Positions 1 to 5,664 of a stretch of DNA of 7,293 nt are shown piece by piece (position 1 is the first letter of the stretch; each line of letters starts with the position of its first letter). This DNA comes from Chloroflexota bacterium (GTDB lineage: Bacteria; Chloroflexota; Anaerolineae; Fen-1058), in assembly GCA_016219235.1 (NCBI GenBank), contig JACRBO010000801.1, positions 1-7,293 on the forward strand. The letters are read 5' to 3'. The notes under the pieces were generated by a model that was given only the letters and a program-made list of their open reading frames with translations, made no database searches and was not told the DNA's origin. The position numbers and the translations under genes were made by a program.

Positions 1-1302
1 GACTTCCGGCGCGGGCGTGGCAAACCACCAGCCTTGATTCAGCGCCGGGTCGATGCGCACCGCCGCCGGTTCGCCCGTCAACGCCGGATTGTTGAAGAAC
101 TCGGCCTTGAATTCGCCGCGCATCGTCGGGAGTTCCACGTAATTGTCGCAGCCTTCGGCGTAGACGATCTCAACTTGATCGCCCAGCTTCGCCTTCAGCG
201 CCGATAACGGATCGATCACCTGCGCCGGCTCGACGCGCGAACTGCCGCCGCCGCTGATCTGCCAGCCGATCGCGCTCGGCCCGATCGCGGCGATGGTCTT
301 GATCGCGGCTGGCTCGATCGGCAGTGTGGCACGCTCGTTCTTCAACAACACGATCGCTTCGGCGGCAACTGACCGCGCGAGTTGCCGATGCTCGATCGTG
401 TTCACCGACCCCGCCGTTTGTTGTCCATCGAACTTGCCCGCGCGCGCGATCAACGTCAATACCCGGCGCACGGCTTCATCGACGGTGCTCTCTTCAATCT
501 GCCAGCGCTGCACGGCATCGACGAGCAACTGGCCGTAGTACTTGGCCGGGCCAGGCATCTCCAGATCGAGACCGCCCTGCACCGATTCAAAGATGGTGTG
601 ATTCGCCATCCAGTCGGATACCACCAGACCATCGAAGCCCCACTCGCCGCGCAAGATGTCGTTCAGCAAATAGTTGTGCTGGCTGGCGTACGTGCCGTTG
701 ATGCGATTGTACGAGCACATCACCGTCCACGGCTTTGCCTCTTTGACGACCATCTCAAACTGCGACAGATAAATCTCGCGCAAAGTCCGGTCGTCCACCA
801 CCGAATTGCCGCGGTCGCGTTCGAACTCTTGATTGTTGCACGCGAAGTGCTTGAGCGACGCGCCCACACCCCGGCTCTGCATGCCCTTCACCCACGCCGT
901 GCCGATGCGGCCCGCCAGATACGGATCTTCGCTGTACGCCTCGAAATTGCGCCCCGCCAGCGGATGCCGCACGATGTTGACGCACGGCCCCAGCAGCACA
1001 TCGCAGCCCATCGCGCGCGTTTCTTCGGCCAGCGCCGCCGCCGCTTGTTCAATGAGATCGGGATTCCACGTCGAAGCCATCGACACGCCGGTGGGAAACG
1101 CCGTGGTCGGGCCGACGGGCCGCGCCGCCTCCTGCCGATTCGCGCGCACGCCGTGCGGGCCGTCCGTCATCGTAATCGATGGCACGCCCACCCGCTCGAT
1201 CGGCACGGTGCGCCAGATGTCCAGTCCCGACAACAGCGTCACTTTTTCTTGCAGCGTCAATTGCGATAACAACTCTTCGGTGCGTTGCTTTAGCGTCGTC
1301 AT
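1..1302 (-). CDS. Glycoside hydrolase family 3 beta-glucosidase, N-terminal 434 residues (3' end beyond window)
   Basis: This is a probable beta-glucosidase (or related exo-beta-glycosidase) that removes terminal sugars from oligosaccharides by a retaining mechanism. Reading from ATG at 1302, the GH3 N-terminal barrel is clear: TDGPHGVR near residues 46-53, KHFACNNQE with K151-H152, and VVSDWM with D230 as the expected nucleophile. The linker and second domain follow (VLLKN, then AIGPSA). From about F398, FKAEFFNNPALTGEP looks like the start of a PA14 insert, as in Bgl-type GH3 enzymes. The acid/base residue should lie after the insert, outside the window. No signal peptide is visible, so the enzyme is probably cytoplasmic. 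AGGGA at 1313-1309 supports the start. The GH5-like gene lies 85 bases upstream on the same strand, which suggests joint use on a plant or microbial glycan. Family assignment is firm; substrate is inferred. Confidence 0.93.
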   Translation of the reverse strand, partial: MTTLKQRTEELLSQLTLQEKVTLLSGLDIWRTVPIERVGVPSITMTDGPHGVRANRQEAARPVGPTTAFPTGVSMASTWNPDLIEQAAAALAEETRAMGCDVLLGPCVNIVRHPLAGRNFEAYSEDPYLAGRIGTAWVKGMQSRGVGASLKHFACNNQEFERDRGNSVVDDRTLREIYLSQFEMVVKEAKPWTVMCSYNRINGTYASQHNYLLNDILRGEWGFDGLVVSDWMANHTIFESVQGGLDLEMPGPAKYYGQLLVDAVQRWQIEESTVDEAVRRVLTLIARAGKFDGQQTAGSVNTIEHRQLARSVAAEAIVLLKNERATLPIEPAAIKTIAAIGPSAIGWQISGGGSSRVEPAQVIDPLSALKAKLGDQVEIVYAEGCDNYVELPTMRGEFKAEFFNNPALTGEPAAVRIDPALNQGWWFATPAPEV

Positions 1303-1329
1303 GGTTAGTCCCTGGAAATGAAAATGATC

Positions 1330-1388
1330 ACCGCGAAGACGCTAAGACCGCAAAGAATAAAACCTTCGCGTCTTTGCGCCTTTGCGGT
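1330..1388. repeat. Imperfect inverted repeat in the GH5-GH3 gap
   Basis: Two 26-base arms (1330-1355 and 1363-1388) are inverted relatives, matching at 19 of 26 positions around a 7-base loop. Both are built from CCGCAAAG/CGCGAAG-like words (for example ACCGCGAAGACGCTAAGA on the left arm). The right arm ends at the GH5 stop codon, which it helps form. From general familiarity this resembles the purine-rich CCGCAAAGACGCGAAG-type intergenic palindromes common in environmental bacterial genomes. It has no T-tract, so it is not a classical terminator. Confidence 0.7.
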
Positions 1389-2611
1389 TAGCTTTGTTCG
1401 ATGAAGCGTCGATACAACTTGACCGCATTGCGCGCCGGATCACGATAGAACTCATTCGGCGACATGGGCAGTTCAACTCTGCGGCTGGCCGCTTTCACGA
1501 TCGGCTGGGTGGCGGCGAAATCGCGCATGCTTTTCGCGTGAGGTTTGATCGATCCATCGGGCCGCACCAAACCGAAATGACGTTCGTGCCGCGCTTCATC
1601 GCACGGCGGTTGATTCCACAAGGCTTGATCGTAATCGGCGAAGCACCACAGCAGCGCGCCCGTTGTACCCACCTCAACCAGCTTCGGCAGCACGGCGGCG
1701 ATGTACTGCGCGAATTCATCTTCGTTCGCCATGAACTGTGTGCGCGGCTGGCCGAAGGCCGTCCACGCCCACGTTTGCGAGGGACCGTTGTCGGGCGTGG
1801 TACAGCCGCCGAACTCTTCCATCATGGTTGGCTTGCCGCTCAGCGCCGATGTCAGCGCGCAGCTAAACGGCACTACGTCCGCATCCAGCGGGCCGCGCGC
1901 CCAATCCAGATACATCGGATACGCGTGCATCACCGCGAGGTCGGTTTCGGCAAACACTTGATCCGCGCGCAAGCCGTTGTTTTCCAGCAAACTGGCGATG
2001 TGCAGGCCGCACGTGATGGGATGCGCCTCGTCGATCGAGCGGATCAAGTCCGTCATCTCTTTGACCCAGCCATGCCCGATCGAGGCGTCGGGCGGCCACG
2101 CAAACAGATCGGGTTCGTTGCCCAGATTCCACAACCCGATCGCAGGATGTGACTTCAACGCGCCGACGACCGTCTTCAACAATAAGCGTTCGGCATTCAA
2201 CGCGATCGGATCAACAAACGGATTGCGATAGCCGCTCTTCACGATTTTGCCGCCGCTGATGACCTGTCGCACATGCGGGGAAGGCACTTGCTGTGGGCCA
2301 CCGGACAACAGCCAGCGCGGCGCCCAGTTGGGGCCGCTCATGTGGCCGGTGAAGAACGTCACGTCCAGTTGCAAGCCGCTATCGGCGGCGGCATCACATA
2401 CGGCGGTGAGATCATCCAGGCGCGGATGCGACACGCTATCCGCTTCCGGCTGAAAATCATCCCACAACAAGAAGACGCGCACCAGCGACAGCCCCAACTC
2501 GCGGATTAGCGCAAATTCCTCACGCACTTCGCCGCGATCGAACTTCGACCACCAGTCCATCGCCTTGCGGCGCGGCCAATAATTCACGCCCAACTTAAAT
2601 GGTTCTGCCAT
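1388..2611 (-). CDS. Clan GH-A glycoside hydrolase, GH5-like (mannanase/cellulase type)
   Basis: This 407-residue protein looks like a retaining glycosidase with a TIM-barrel fold. The N-terminus (KLGVNYWPRRK, then LVRVFLLWDDFQP) is typical of GH5-related enzymes. LWNLGNEPD at the end of strand 4 places the acid/base at E166, and MMEEFGG places the nucleophile at E266; 100 residues between them is normal for clan GH-A. GALLWCFADYD and ERHFGLVRPDGSIKP near the C-terminus are also usual in mannanase- or beta-mannosidase-like members. There is no obvious signal peptide or carbohydrate-binding module, so intracellular processing of oligosaccharides is plausible. ATG at 2611 is preferred over an upstream in-frame GTG at 2665 because GGAGA lies directly before it and the homologous sequence starts there. 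The GH3 gene follows downstream. Clan assignment is strong; exact family and substrate (mannan, glucan or other) are uncertain. Confidence 0.85.
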   Translation of the reverse strand: MAEPFKLGVNYWPRRKAMDWWSKFDRGEVREEFALIRELGLSLVRVFLLWDDFQPEADSVSHPRLDDLTAVCDAAADSGLQLDVTFFTGHMSGPNWAPRWLLSGGPQQVPSPHVRQVISGGKIVKSGYRNPFVDPIALNAERLLLKTVVGALKSHPAIGLWNLGNEPDLFAWPPDASIGHGWVKEMTDLIRSIDEAHPITCGLHIASLLENNGLRADQVFAETDLAVMHAYPMYLDWARGPLDADVVPFSCALTSALSGKPTMMEEFGGCTTPDNGPSQTWAWTAFGQPRTQFMANEDEFAQYIAAVLPKLVEVGTTGALLWCFADYDQALWNQPPCDEARHERHFGLVRPDGSIKPHAKSMRDFAATQPIVKAASRRVELPMSPNEFYRDPARNAVKLYRRFIEQS

Positions 2612-2615
2612 GATT

Positions 2616-2620
2616 TCTCC
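2616..2620 (-). promoter_or_regulatory. Ribosome binding site of the GH5-like gene
   Basis: On the minus strand GGAGA is followed by four bases (AATC) and then ATG at 2611. It fixes the start at 2611 and argues against the 18-residue extension from GTG 2665, which would be Cys-rich and unlike the family. Confidence 0.7.
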
Positions 2621-2680
2621 GCGTTCCCTTACAAAGCAATTTGAACACGTCACGGAGCACTGCACCGCATGTGTTGCGCG

Positions 2681-2780
2681 CCGCGAAGCGGCGAAGCAAT
2701 CTTCGATGCACGAGAAAGAGATTGCTTCGTCGCATCCTTCGACTCCGCTACGCTTCGCTCAGGATGCTCCTCGCAATGTC
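2681..2780. repeat. Nested palindromic repeat element between tag and the GH5-like gene
   Basis: The left arm 2688-2702 (GCGGCGAAGCAATCT) is complementary, with one mismatch, to 2719-2733 (AGATTGCTTCGTCGC) across a 16-base loop. A second palindrome starts inside it: GCATCCT (2732-2738) pairs with AGGATGC (2761-2767), enclosing CTTCGACTCCGCTACGCTTC. The element ends with CTCCTCGCAATG (2767-2778). Read on the minus strand it runs CATTGCGAGGAGC ... GAAGCAATCTC, a dispersed repeat seen in many environmental genomes, here apparently interrupted by a second CCTGAGCGAAG-type repeat. The rest of the 189-base gap (2612-2800) shows no gene. Confidence 0.7.
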
Positions 2781-2800
2781 CTATGAACTTGTTTCCTTGC

Positions 2801-3364
2801 CTACTTGTCTACTTCTTCGTACCGAAAACAATCCACCGTATGATCATTCACCATGCCTGTCGCCTGCATGTGCGCGTACACGATGGTCGAACCAACGAAC
2901 TTGAAGCCGCGTTTCAACAGGTCTTTGCTGACAGTGTCCGACAACGGCGTCCTGGGCGGAATCTCTTTCATCGATCGCCACGCATTCTTGATCGGCTTAC
3001 CGCCCACAAAGCCCCAAATGTAAGCATCGAACGAGCCAAATTCGTTTTGTACTTCGATGAAGCGTTGGGCGTTGTTGATCGTCGCGGCGATTTTCAATCG
3101 ATTCCGAATAATGCCTGCATTTTGCAGCAAGCGATCCACATCGCGCTGAGTGTAACGCGCCACCCGCGCCACGTCGAACTGATGAAATGCCACACGGAAG
3201 TTCTGGCGCTTATTCAGGATCGTGCTCCACGACAGGCCCGCCTGCATCCCTTCCAGCACGAGGAACTCAAACAACTTCTGTTCATCGTGCAGCGGCACGC
3301 CCCACTCCGTATCGTGATACGCCAGCATCGACTCGTTTGCACCCGTCCACGCGCAGCGGTTCAT
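2801..3364 (-). CDS. tag: DNA-3-methyladenine glycosylase I
   Basis: The enzyme excises 3-methyladenine from alkylated DNA as the first step of base excision repair in the cytoplasm. With the start at 3364 the protein has 187 residues, the same length as E. coli Tag, and alignment by eye is nearly gap-free. The zinc-binding set is complete: C4 in MNRCAW, H17 in AYHDTEWGVP, and H175 and C179 in NDHTVDC. E38 in LEGMQAGLSW is the base-recognition/catalytic residue, and the helix-hairpin-helix region is represented by LLQNAGIIRNRLKI. KRGFKFVGSTIVYAHMQATG is the usual C-terminal signature. A start five codons upstream (3379) is possible, but GGAGG sits just before the second Met. Neighbours are functionally unrelated, so this looks like a housekeeping repair gene. 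Nothing suggests decay. Confidence 0.97.
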   Translation of the reverse strand: MNRCAWTGANESMLAYHDTEWGVPLHDEQKLFEFLVLEGMQAGLSWSTILNKRQNFRVAFHQFDVARVARYTQRDVDRLLQNAGIIRNRLKIAATINNAQRFIEVQNEFGSFDAYIWGFVGGKPIKNAWRSMKEIPPRTPLSDTVSKDLLKRGFKFVGSTIVYAHMQATGMVNDHTVDCFRYEEVDK

Positions 3365-3368
3365 CTTG

Positions 3369-3373
3369 CCTCC
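3369..3373 (-). promoter_or_regulatory. Ribosome binding site of tag
   Basis: A perfect GGAGG on the minus strand, four bases (CAAG) before ATG 3364. It lies inside the reading frame opened by the upstream ATG at 3379 and so selects the 187-residue form, which also matches the family N-terminus. Confidence 0.75.
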
Positions 3374-3382
3374 GAGCATCCA

Positions 3383-3458
3383 CCCTCACCCGGCCTCTCC
3401 CTGCGAGGGAGAGGAGACATCGCCCCCTTCTCCCTCGCAGGGAGAGGCCGGGGATGAG
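3383..3458. repeat. Long perfect inverted repeat (23-bp arms) between the DUF3052 gene and tag
   Basis: Bases 3390-3412 and 3429-3451 are exact reverse complements over 23 bp, separated by 16 bases. The outer flanks (CTCACC and GGATGAG) extend the pairing with a small bulge. Each arm also contains its own hairpin, TCTCCCT-GCG-AGGGAGA, so the DNA or RNA can form one long stem or two short ones. It resembles the CCCTCACCC...GGGAGAGG palindromes scattered through many bacterial genomes. It lies between the end of the DUF3052 gene and the start of tag. With no T-run it is not a textbook terminator, though it could still hinder polymerase or exonucleases. Confidence 0.85.
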
Positions 3459-3461
3459 AGT

Positions 3462-3860
3462 TCATCTTTGACTGACCGGAATCACCAACCGCAGCGAAGT
3501 ATGCGTCGCCGAAAACGCGACCACCTTGTTATCCACCAACCCCGCCGCTTTCGCCGCCGCGATCACATCCACGTCCTTGATCCTGGCCGCTTTGCCTTTC
3601 AACGACACCACCCAGATCGCGCCATTGCTGACCAGATACGTCTTCAAGCGCGATAGTTGCTGAAGTTCCGATAAACTATCGGCGGCGAAGAAGATCAAAT
3701 CACTGTCTTTGCGCAAGCGACCGCGCACGGTGTCTGCCGCCCGATCGATCAGCCGCGTCCAAAAACCCTCGTCGCCCACACCGATCACCGAAATCCGGTA
3801 AAAGGGCTTTACGCCAAGTTTGTCCAGCAGTGGCCTCGTCGAGACTTTATCGTTACTCAT
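3462..3860 (-). CDS. DUF3052 family protein
   Basis: A 132-residue soluble protein of unknown biochemical function. It opens with the family-like segment TRPLLDKLGVKPFYRISVIGV (residues 8-28). The middle carries DLIFFAADSLSELQQLSRLKTYLVSNGAIWVVSLKGK, and it ends with AAGLVDNKVVAFSATHTSLRLVIPVSQR, the most recognisable DUF3052 part (LRLVIPV near the C-terminus). No membrane segment, metal motif or known catalytic residue stands out. The start is forced: an in-frame stop lies three codons before ATG 3860 and no other Met or GTG occurs nearby. There is no clear Shine-Dalgarno sequence, because the start and the bases before it consist of tandem heptamers; the first codons (MSND) are repeat-derived. 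The LysE/ArgO-type gene ends 41 bases upstream. Family assignment is by recognition of sequence style, not a profile search. Confidence 0.8.
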   Translation of the reverse strand: MSNDKVSTRPLLDKLGVKPFYRISVIGVGDEGFWTRLIDRAADTVRGRLRKDSDLIFFAADSLSELQQLSRLKTYLVSNGAIWVVSLKGKAARIKDVDVIAAAKAAGLVDNKVVAFSATHTSLRLVIPVSQR

Positions 3861-3915
3861 TACTCGTTACTCATCACTTGTTATTCATTACGCAGTACGC
3901 ATTACGCAATACGAA
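3846..3915 (-). repeat. Heptanucleotide tandem repeat array (10 units)
   Basis: Read on the minus strand from 3915 this is ten consecutive 7-base units: TTCGTAT, TGCGTAA, TGCGTAC, TGCGTAA, TGAATAA, CAAGTGA, TGAGTAA, CGAGTAA, TGAGTAA, CGATAAA. The consensus is near TGMGTAA. The array covers the whole gap between the LysE/ArgO-type gene and the DUF3052 gene and both gene ends: the upstream gene's last residues and TAA stop, and the ATG AGT AAC GAT start of the downstream gene. It resembles the degenerate heptamer (STRR-type) repeats known from cyanobacteria and similar arrays in other environmental bacteria. Confidence 0.8.
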
Positions 3916-4513
3916 CCAAATTGTACACCAGATACACCGCACTCAACCACATGATCACTGCCGACGCGCGATTGAGCCAGTTGCGCACCACGTCAAACGA
4001 GCCGAGGAAACGCCCGGCCACCGCTAATCCAAAGAACCACAGCCACGAATTGAGCGCGCAGGCGAAGGTGAACGCGAAGCGATCAACATCGGCATAGGCC
4101 AGCGAACTCGTGCCGATCACGCCGATCGTATCCAGAATCGCGTGCGGATTCAGCAGCGACACCGACACTGCAAACACGATCTGCCGCCTGAGCGGCCACA
4201 GATGCGCGGCCTGATCGATCGTGGTCTTACCGTCCGAGCGCCACGTTATCCAGCCGATGTAAGTCAGAAATCCCACGCCCACCACGCCGAGGACGATCTT
4301 GATCCACGGCACGGTCAGCACCACGGTCGAGACACCCAGCACCGCGATCACGATCAGCAGCGTATCGCAGATCGCCGCCGCAACCGCCACCGGCAGCGCC
4401 CGCCGCAACTGCGGCTGAGTCGCGCCCTGCGAGAACACAAACACATTCTGCGGCCCCAGCGGCAGGATCAAACCAAACGACAATAGATAACCGTGCAAAA
4501 AGGCTGACAACAT
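3902..4513 (-). CDS. LysE/ArgO family amino-acid exporter
   Basis: An inner-membrane exporter, probably for basic or other amino acids. From ATG 4513 it has 203 residues, close to E. coli ArgO (211). Family signatures are GYLLSFGLILPLGPQNVFVFSQG at the N-terminus (longest conserved part GPQNVFVFSQG), SLLNPHAILDTIGVIG in the centre (ArgO has LNPHVYLDT) and WLWFFGLAVAGR near residue 160. About six membrane segments are visible, near residues 5-25, 40-62, 66-89, 110-134, 147-168 and 180-201. A GTG at 4528 could add five residues but lies inside an inverted repeat; neither start has a strong Shine-Dalgarno sequence. The last residues (VRIA) and stop codon come from the heptamer array. It follows azlCD on the same strand, another amino-acid exporter, which supports an export role. 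Substrate is not readable from sequence. Confidence 0.9.
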   Translation of the reverse strand: MLSAFLHGYLLSFGLILPLGPQNVFVFSQGATQPQLRRALPVAVAAAICDTLLIVIAVLGVSTVVLTVPWIKIVLGVVGVGFLTYIGWITWRSDGKTTIDQAAHLWPLRRQIVFAVSVSLLNPHAILDTIGVIGTSSLAYADVDRFAFTFACALNSWLWFFGLAVAGRFLGSFDVVRNWLNRASAVIMWLSAVYLVYNLVRIA

Positions 4514-4522
4514 AGCATACTC

Positions 4523-4589
4523 GGACACAGATTCACGCAGATTTCACAGATAAAAATGGAATCTGTGCAATCTGTGTTTATCAGTGTCC
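4523..4589. repeat. Imperfect 29-bp inverted repeat between azlD and the LysE/ArgO-type gene
   Basis: The arms 4523-4551 and 4561-4589 match in inverted orientation at 24 of 29 positions, with a 9-base A-rich loop (AAAAATGGA). They are made of repeated CACAGATT / AATCTGTG words. One arm contains the last codons and stop of azlD (4581-4583); the other contains the possible GTG start (4528) of the next gene. It resembles the ATCTGTG-type intergenic repeats widespread in environmental genomes. It could form a strong mRNA hairpin between the two genes. Confidence 0.75.
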
Positions 4590-4901
4590 TGTTAGGCCTT
4601 GCAACACCCAGAACGCGATCATGCCCACGGCAATCGTCGCCAGCACATTCTTCGTGCGCCACGCGACGATGGTCGCGATGACGCCCGCGATCAAGCGCGC
4701 ATTGCCCAATGACAAACTGAACTCGCCGCCCGGCATCAGCAGTTCCGGCGCGATGATGGCCGACAGCACGGCCGGCGGCACAAAGCGCAGCGCCCGCTGC
4801 ACGACGAGTGGAATGTCGATGCGGCCCAGCAGCACGATCGGCAGCAGGCGTATGCTGAACGTAACGATACCCATCGCGAGGATGATTAGCCAGTAGTTCA
4901 T
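4581..4901 (-). CDS. azlD: AzlD-type branched-chain amino-acid exporter subunit
   Basis: The small membrane partner of AzlC; in AzlCD/BrnFE systems the pair exports branched-chain amino acids and, in some species, methionine or analogues. The protein has 106 residues, normal for the family, with four hydrophobic segments near residues 3-23, 36-54, 63-80 and 84-102. Family marks are TFSIRLLPIVLLG at residues 14-26, LRFVPPAVLSAIIAPELL near 38-55, and ARLIAGVIATIVAWRTKN near 68-85. ATG 4901 overlaps the azlC stop (ATGA at 4901-4898) and has no Shine-Dalgarno sequence of its own, which points to translational coupling. The final GH residues and TGA stop lie in the downstream inverted repeat. Confidence 0.93.
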   Translation of the reverse strand: MNYWLIILAMGIVTFSIRLLPIVLLGRIDIPLVVQRALRFVPPAVLSAIIAPELLMPGGEFSLSLGNARLIAGVIATIVAWRTKNVLATIAVGMIAFWVLQGLTGH

Positions 4902-5629
4902 TCGAGATCTGACGAGTAACGAGTAACGAGTGAGGAAGACGAACGCGATTCGATGATCATCCCGACGATGATGCCAATTAACGCCGCCACCATCAGGCCG
5001 AGTTTATAGGGCAGCGCCGCGCCGACGATCGCAACCGCGCTCGCCGCAATCGCCGCGCCGGTACTCGCTCGATCTTTCAAACGTGGCACTACCAGCGCGA
5101 TGAATGTCAGCGCCAGCGTAAAATCCAGGCCCCAGCTATCGGGCACCTGCGCGCCGAAGAAAATGCCCACCGCCGTGCTGAGCTGCCACGTGCTCCACAG
5201 CGCCAGTCCCGCGCCAAAGTAGAACCAATGCTTGTGCTCGATCGCCGCTTCGGTCTGTTCGTAATGCGTGATCGTGACGGCGTAGGCTTCATCGGTCAGC
5301 AGATAAGCCAGCAACACCTTCCAACGCGCGCGCAGCGGCTTGACGAACGGCGCGACCGAGGCGCTGTACAACGCATGCCGCAAGTTGACGATGAACGTGG
5401 TCACGACGATCACCACGCCCGGCGTACCCGCCGCCATCAACTGCTGGCCGACAAACTGCGACGACCCCGCAAACACGATCGACGACATCGCCAGCGCCAC
5501 GTCGGCGGGCAGGTGCGCCTGCGTGATCGCCAGCACGCCGTAAATCAGGCCAAACGGAATCACGCCGAGCAGAATGGGCAGCTCGGCGCGGACTCCGGCG
5601 AAGAACTCGGATCGAGGTGAAGTTGTCAA
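4898..5629 (-). CDS. azlC: AzlC-type branched-chain amino-acid exporter subunit
   Basis: The large membrane subunit of an AzlCD exporter. It has 243 residues with the typical N-terminal block GVRAELPILLGVIPFGLIYG, then SSIVFAGSSQFVGQQLM, TTFIVNLRHALYSASVAPF and LAYLLTDEAYAVT, all characteristic of AzlC. Several hydrophobic segments follow, up to GLMVAALIGIIVGMII. The start is uncertain: TTG 5629 is the only start-type codon before the conserved region, no ATG or GTG precedes it in frame, and no good Shine-Dalgarno sequence is visible. The C-terminal tail (about SLVTRYSS) is encoded by three heptamer repeats and is probably not functional protein sequence. It overlaps azlD by four bases. A structured repeat lies in the 112-base gap upstream. 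Confidence 0.92.
   Translation of the reverse strand: MTTSPRSEFFAGVRAELPILLGVIPFGLIYGVLAITQAHLPADVALAMSSIVFAGSSQFVGQQLMAAGTPGVVIVVTTFIVNLRHALYSASVAPFVKPLRARWKVLLAYLLTDEAYAVTITHYEQTEAAIEHKHWFYFGAGLALWSTWQLSTAVGIFFGAQVPDSWGLDFTLALTFIALVVPRLKDRASTGAAIAASAVAIVGAALPYKLGLMVAALIGIIVGMIIESRSSSSLVTRYSSDLE
4913..4933 (+). repeat. Three-unit heptamer repeat inside the azlC 3' end
   Basis: On the plus strand CGAGTAA, CGAGTAA and CGAGTGA stand in tandem. CGAGTAA also occurs in the ten-unit array at 3846-3915, where it reads on the opposite strand. The units are translated in azlC as SLVTRYSS, just before the stop. Confidence 0.75.
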
Positions 5630-5664
5630 GTGAAGGTACTCAAGGCTTTGTGGGCTTAGTCGAA

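Noticed and set aside
382..1269. Long plus-strand open frame (295 codons) opposite the GH3 gene
   Set aside because: The translation is rich in Arg, His and Gln with no domain; it is the antisense shadow of a GC-biased real gene with clear GH3 motifs.
1382..2152. Plus-strand open frame (256 codons) opposite the GH5-like gene
   Set aside because: Arg/His-rich antisense translation without recognisable features, while the minus strand has both catalytic glutamate motifs.
2612..2665. Upstream GTG start for the GH5-like gene
   Set aside because: It adds a Cys-rich stretch unlike the family; the Shine-Dalgarno sequence at 2616-2620 supports ATG 2611.
3390..3451. Intrinsic terminator of the DUF3052 gene
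   Set aside because: The stem is strong, but no T-run follows it on the minus strand, and a repeat of this type occurs in other contexts, so I left it as a repeat.
2669..3457. Plus-strand open frame (262 codons) opposite tag
   Set aside because: It starts in repeat sequence, ends in the long palindrome and is antisense to a fully conserved Tag protein.
3846..3915. CRISPR-like array
   Set aside because: Units are 7 bases with no spacers; this is a simple tandem repeat.
5624..5629. TTGACA as a promoter -35 box for azlC
   Set aside because: The hexamer overlaps the proposed TTG start and no -10-like sequence follows at the right distance, so the match is probably coincidental.
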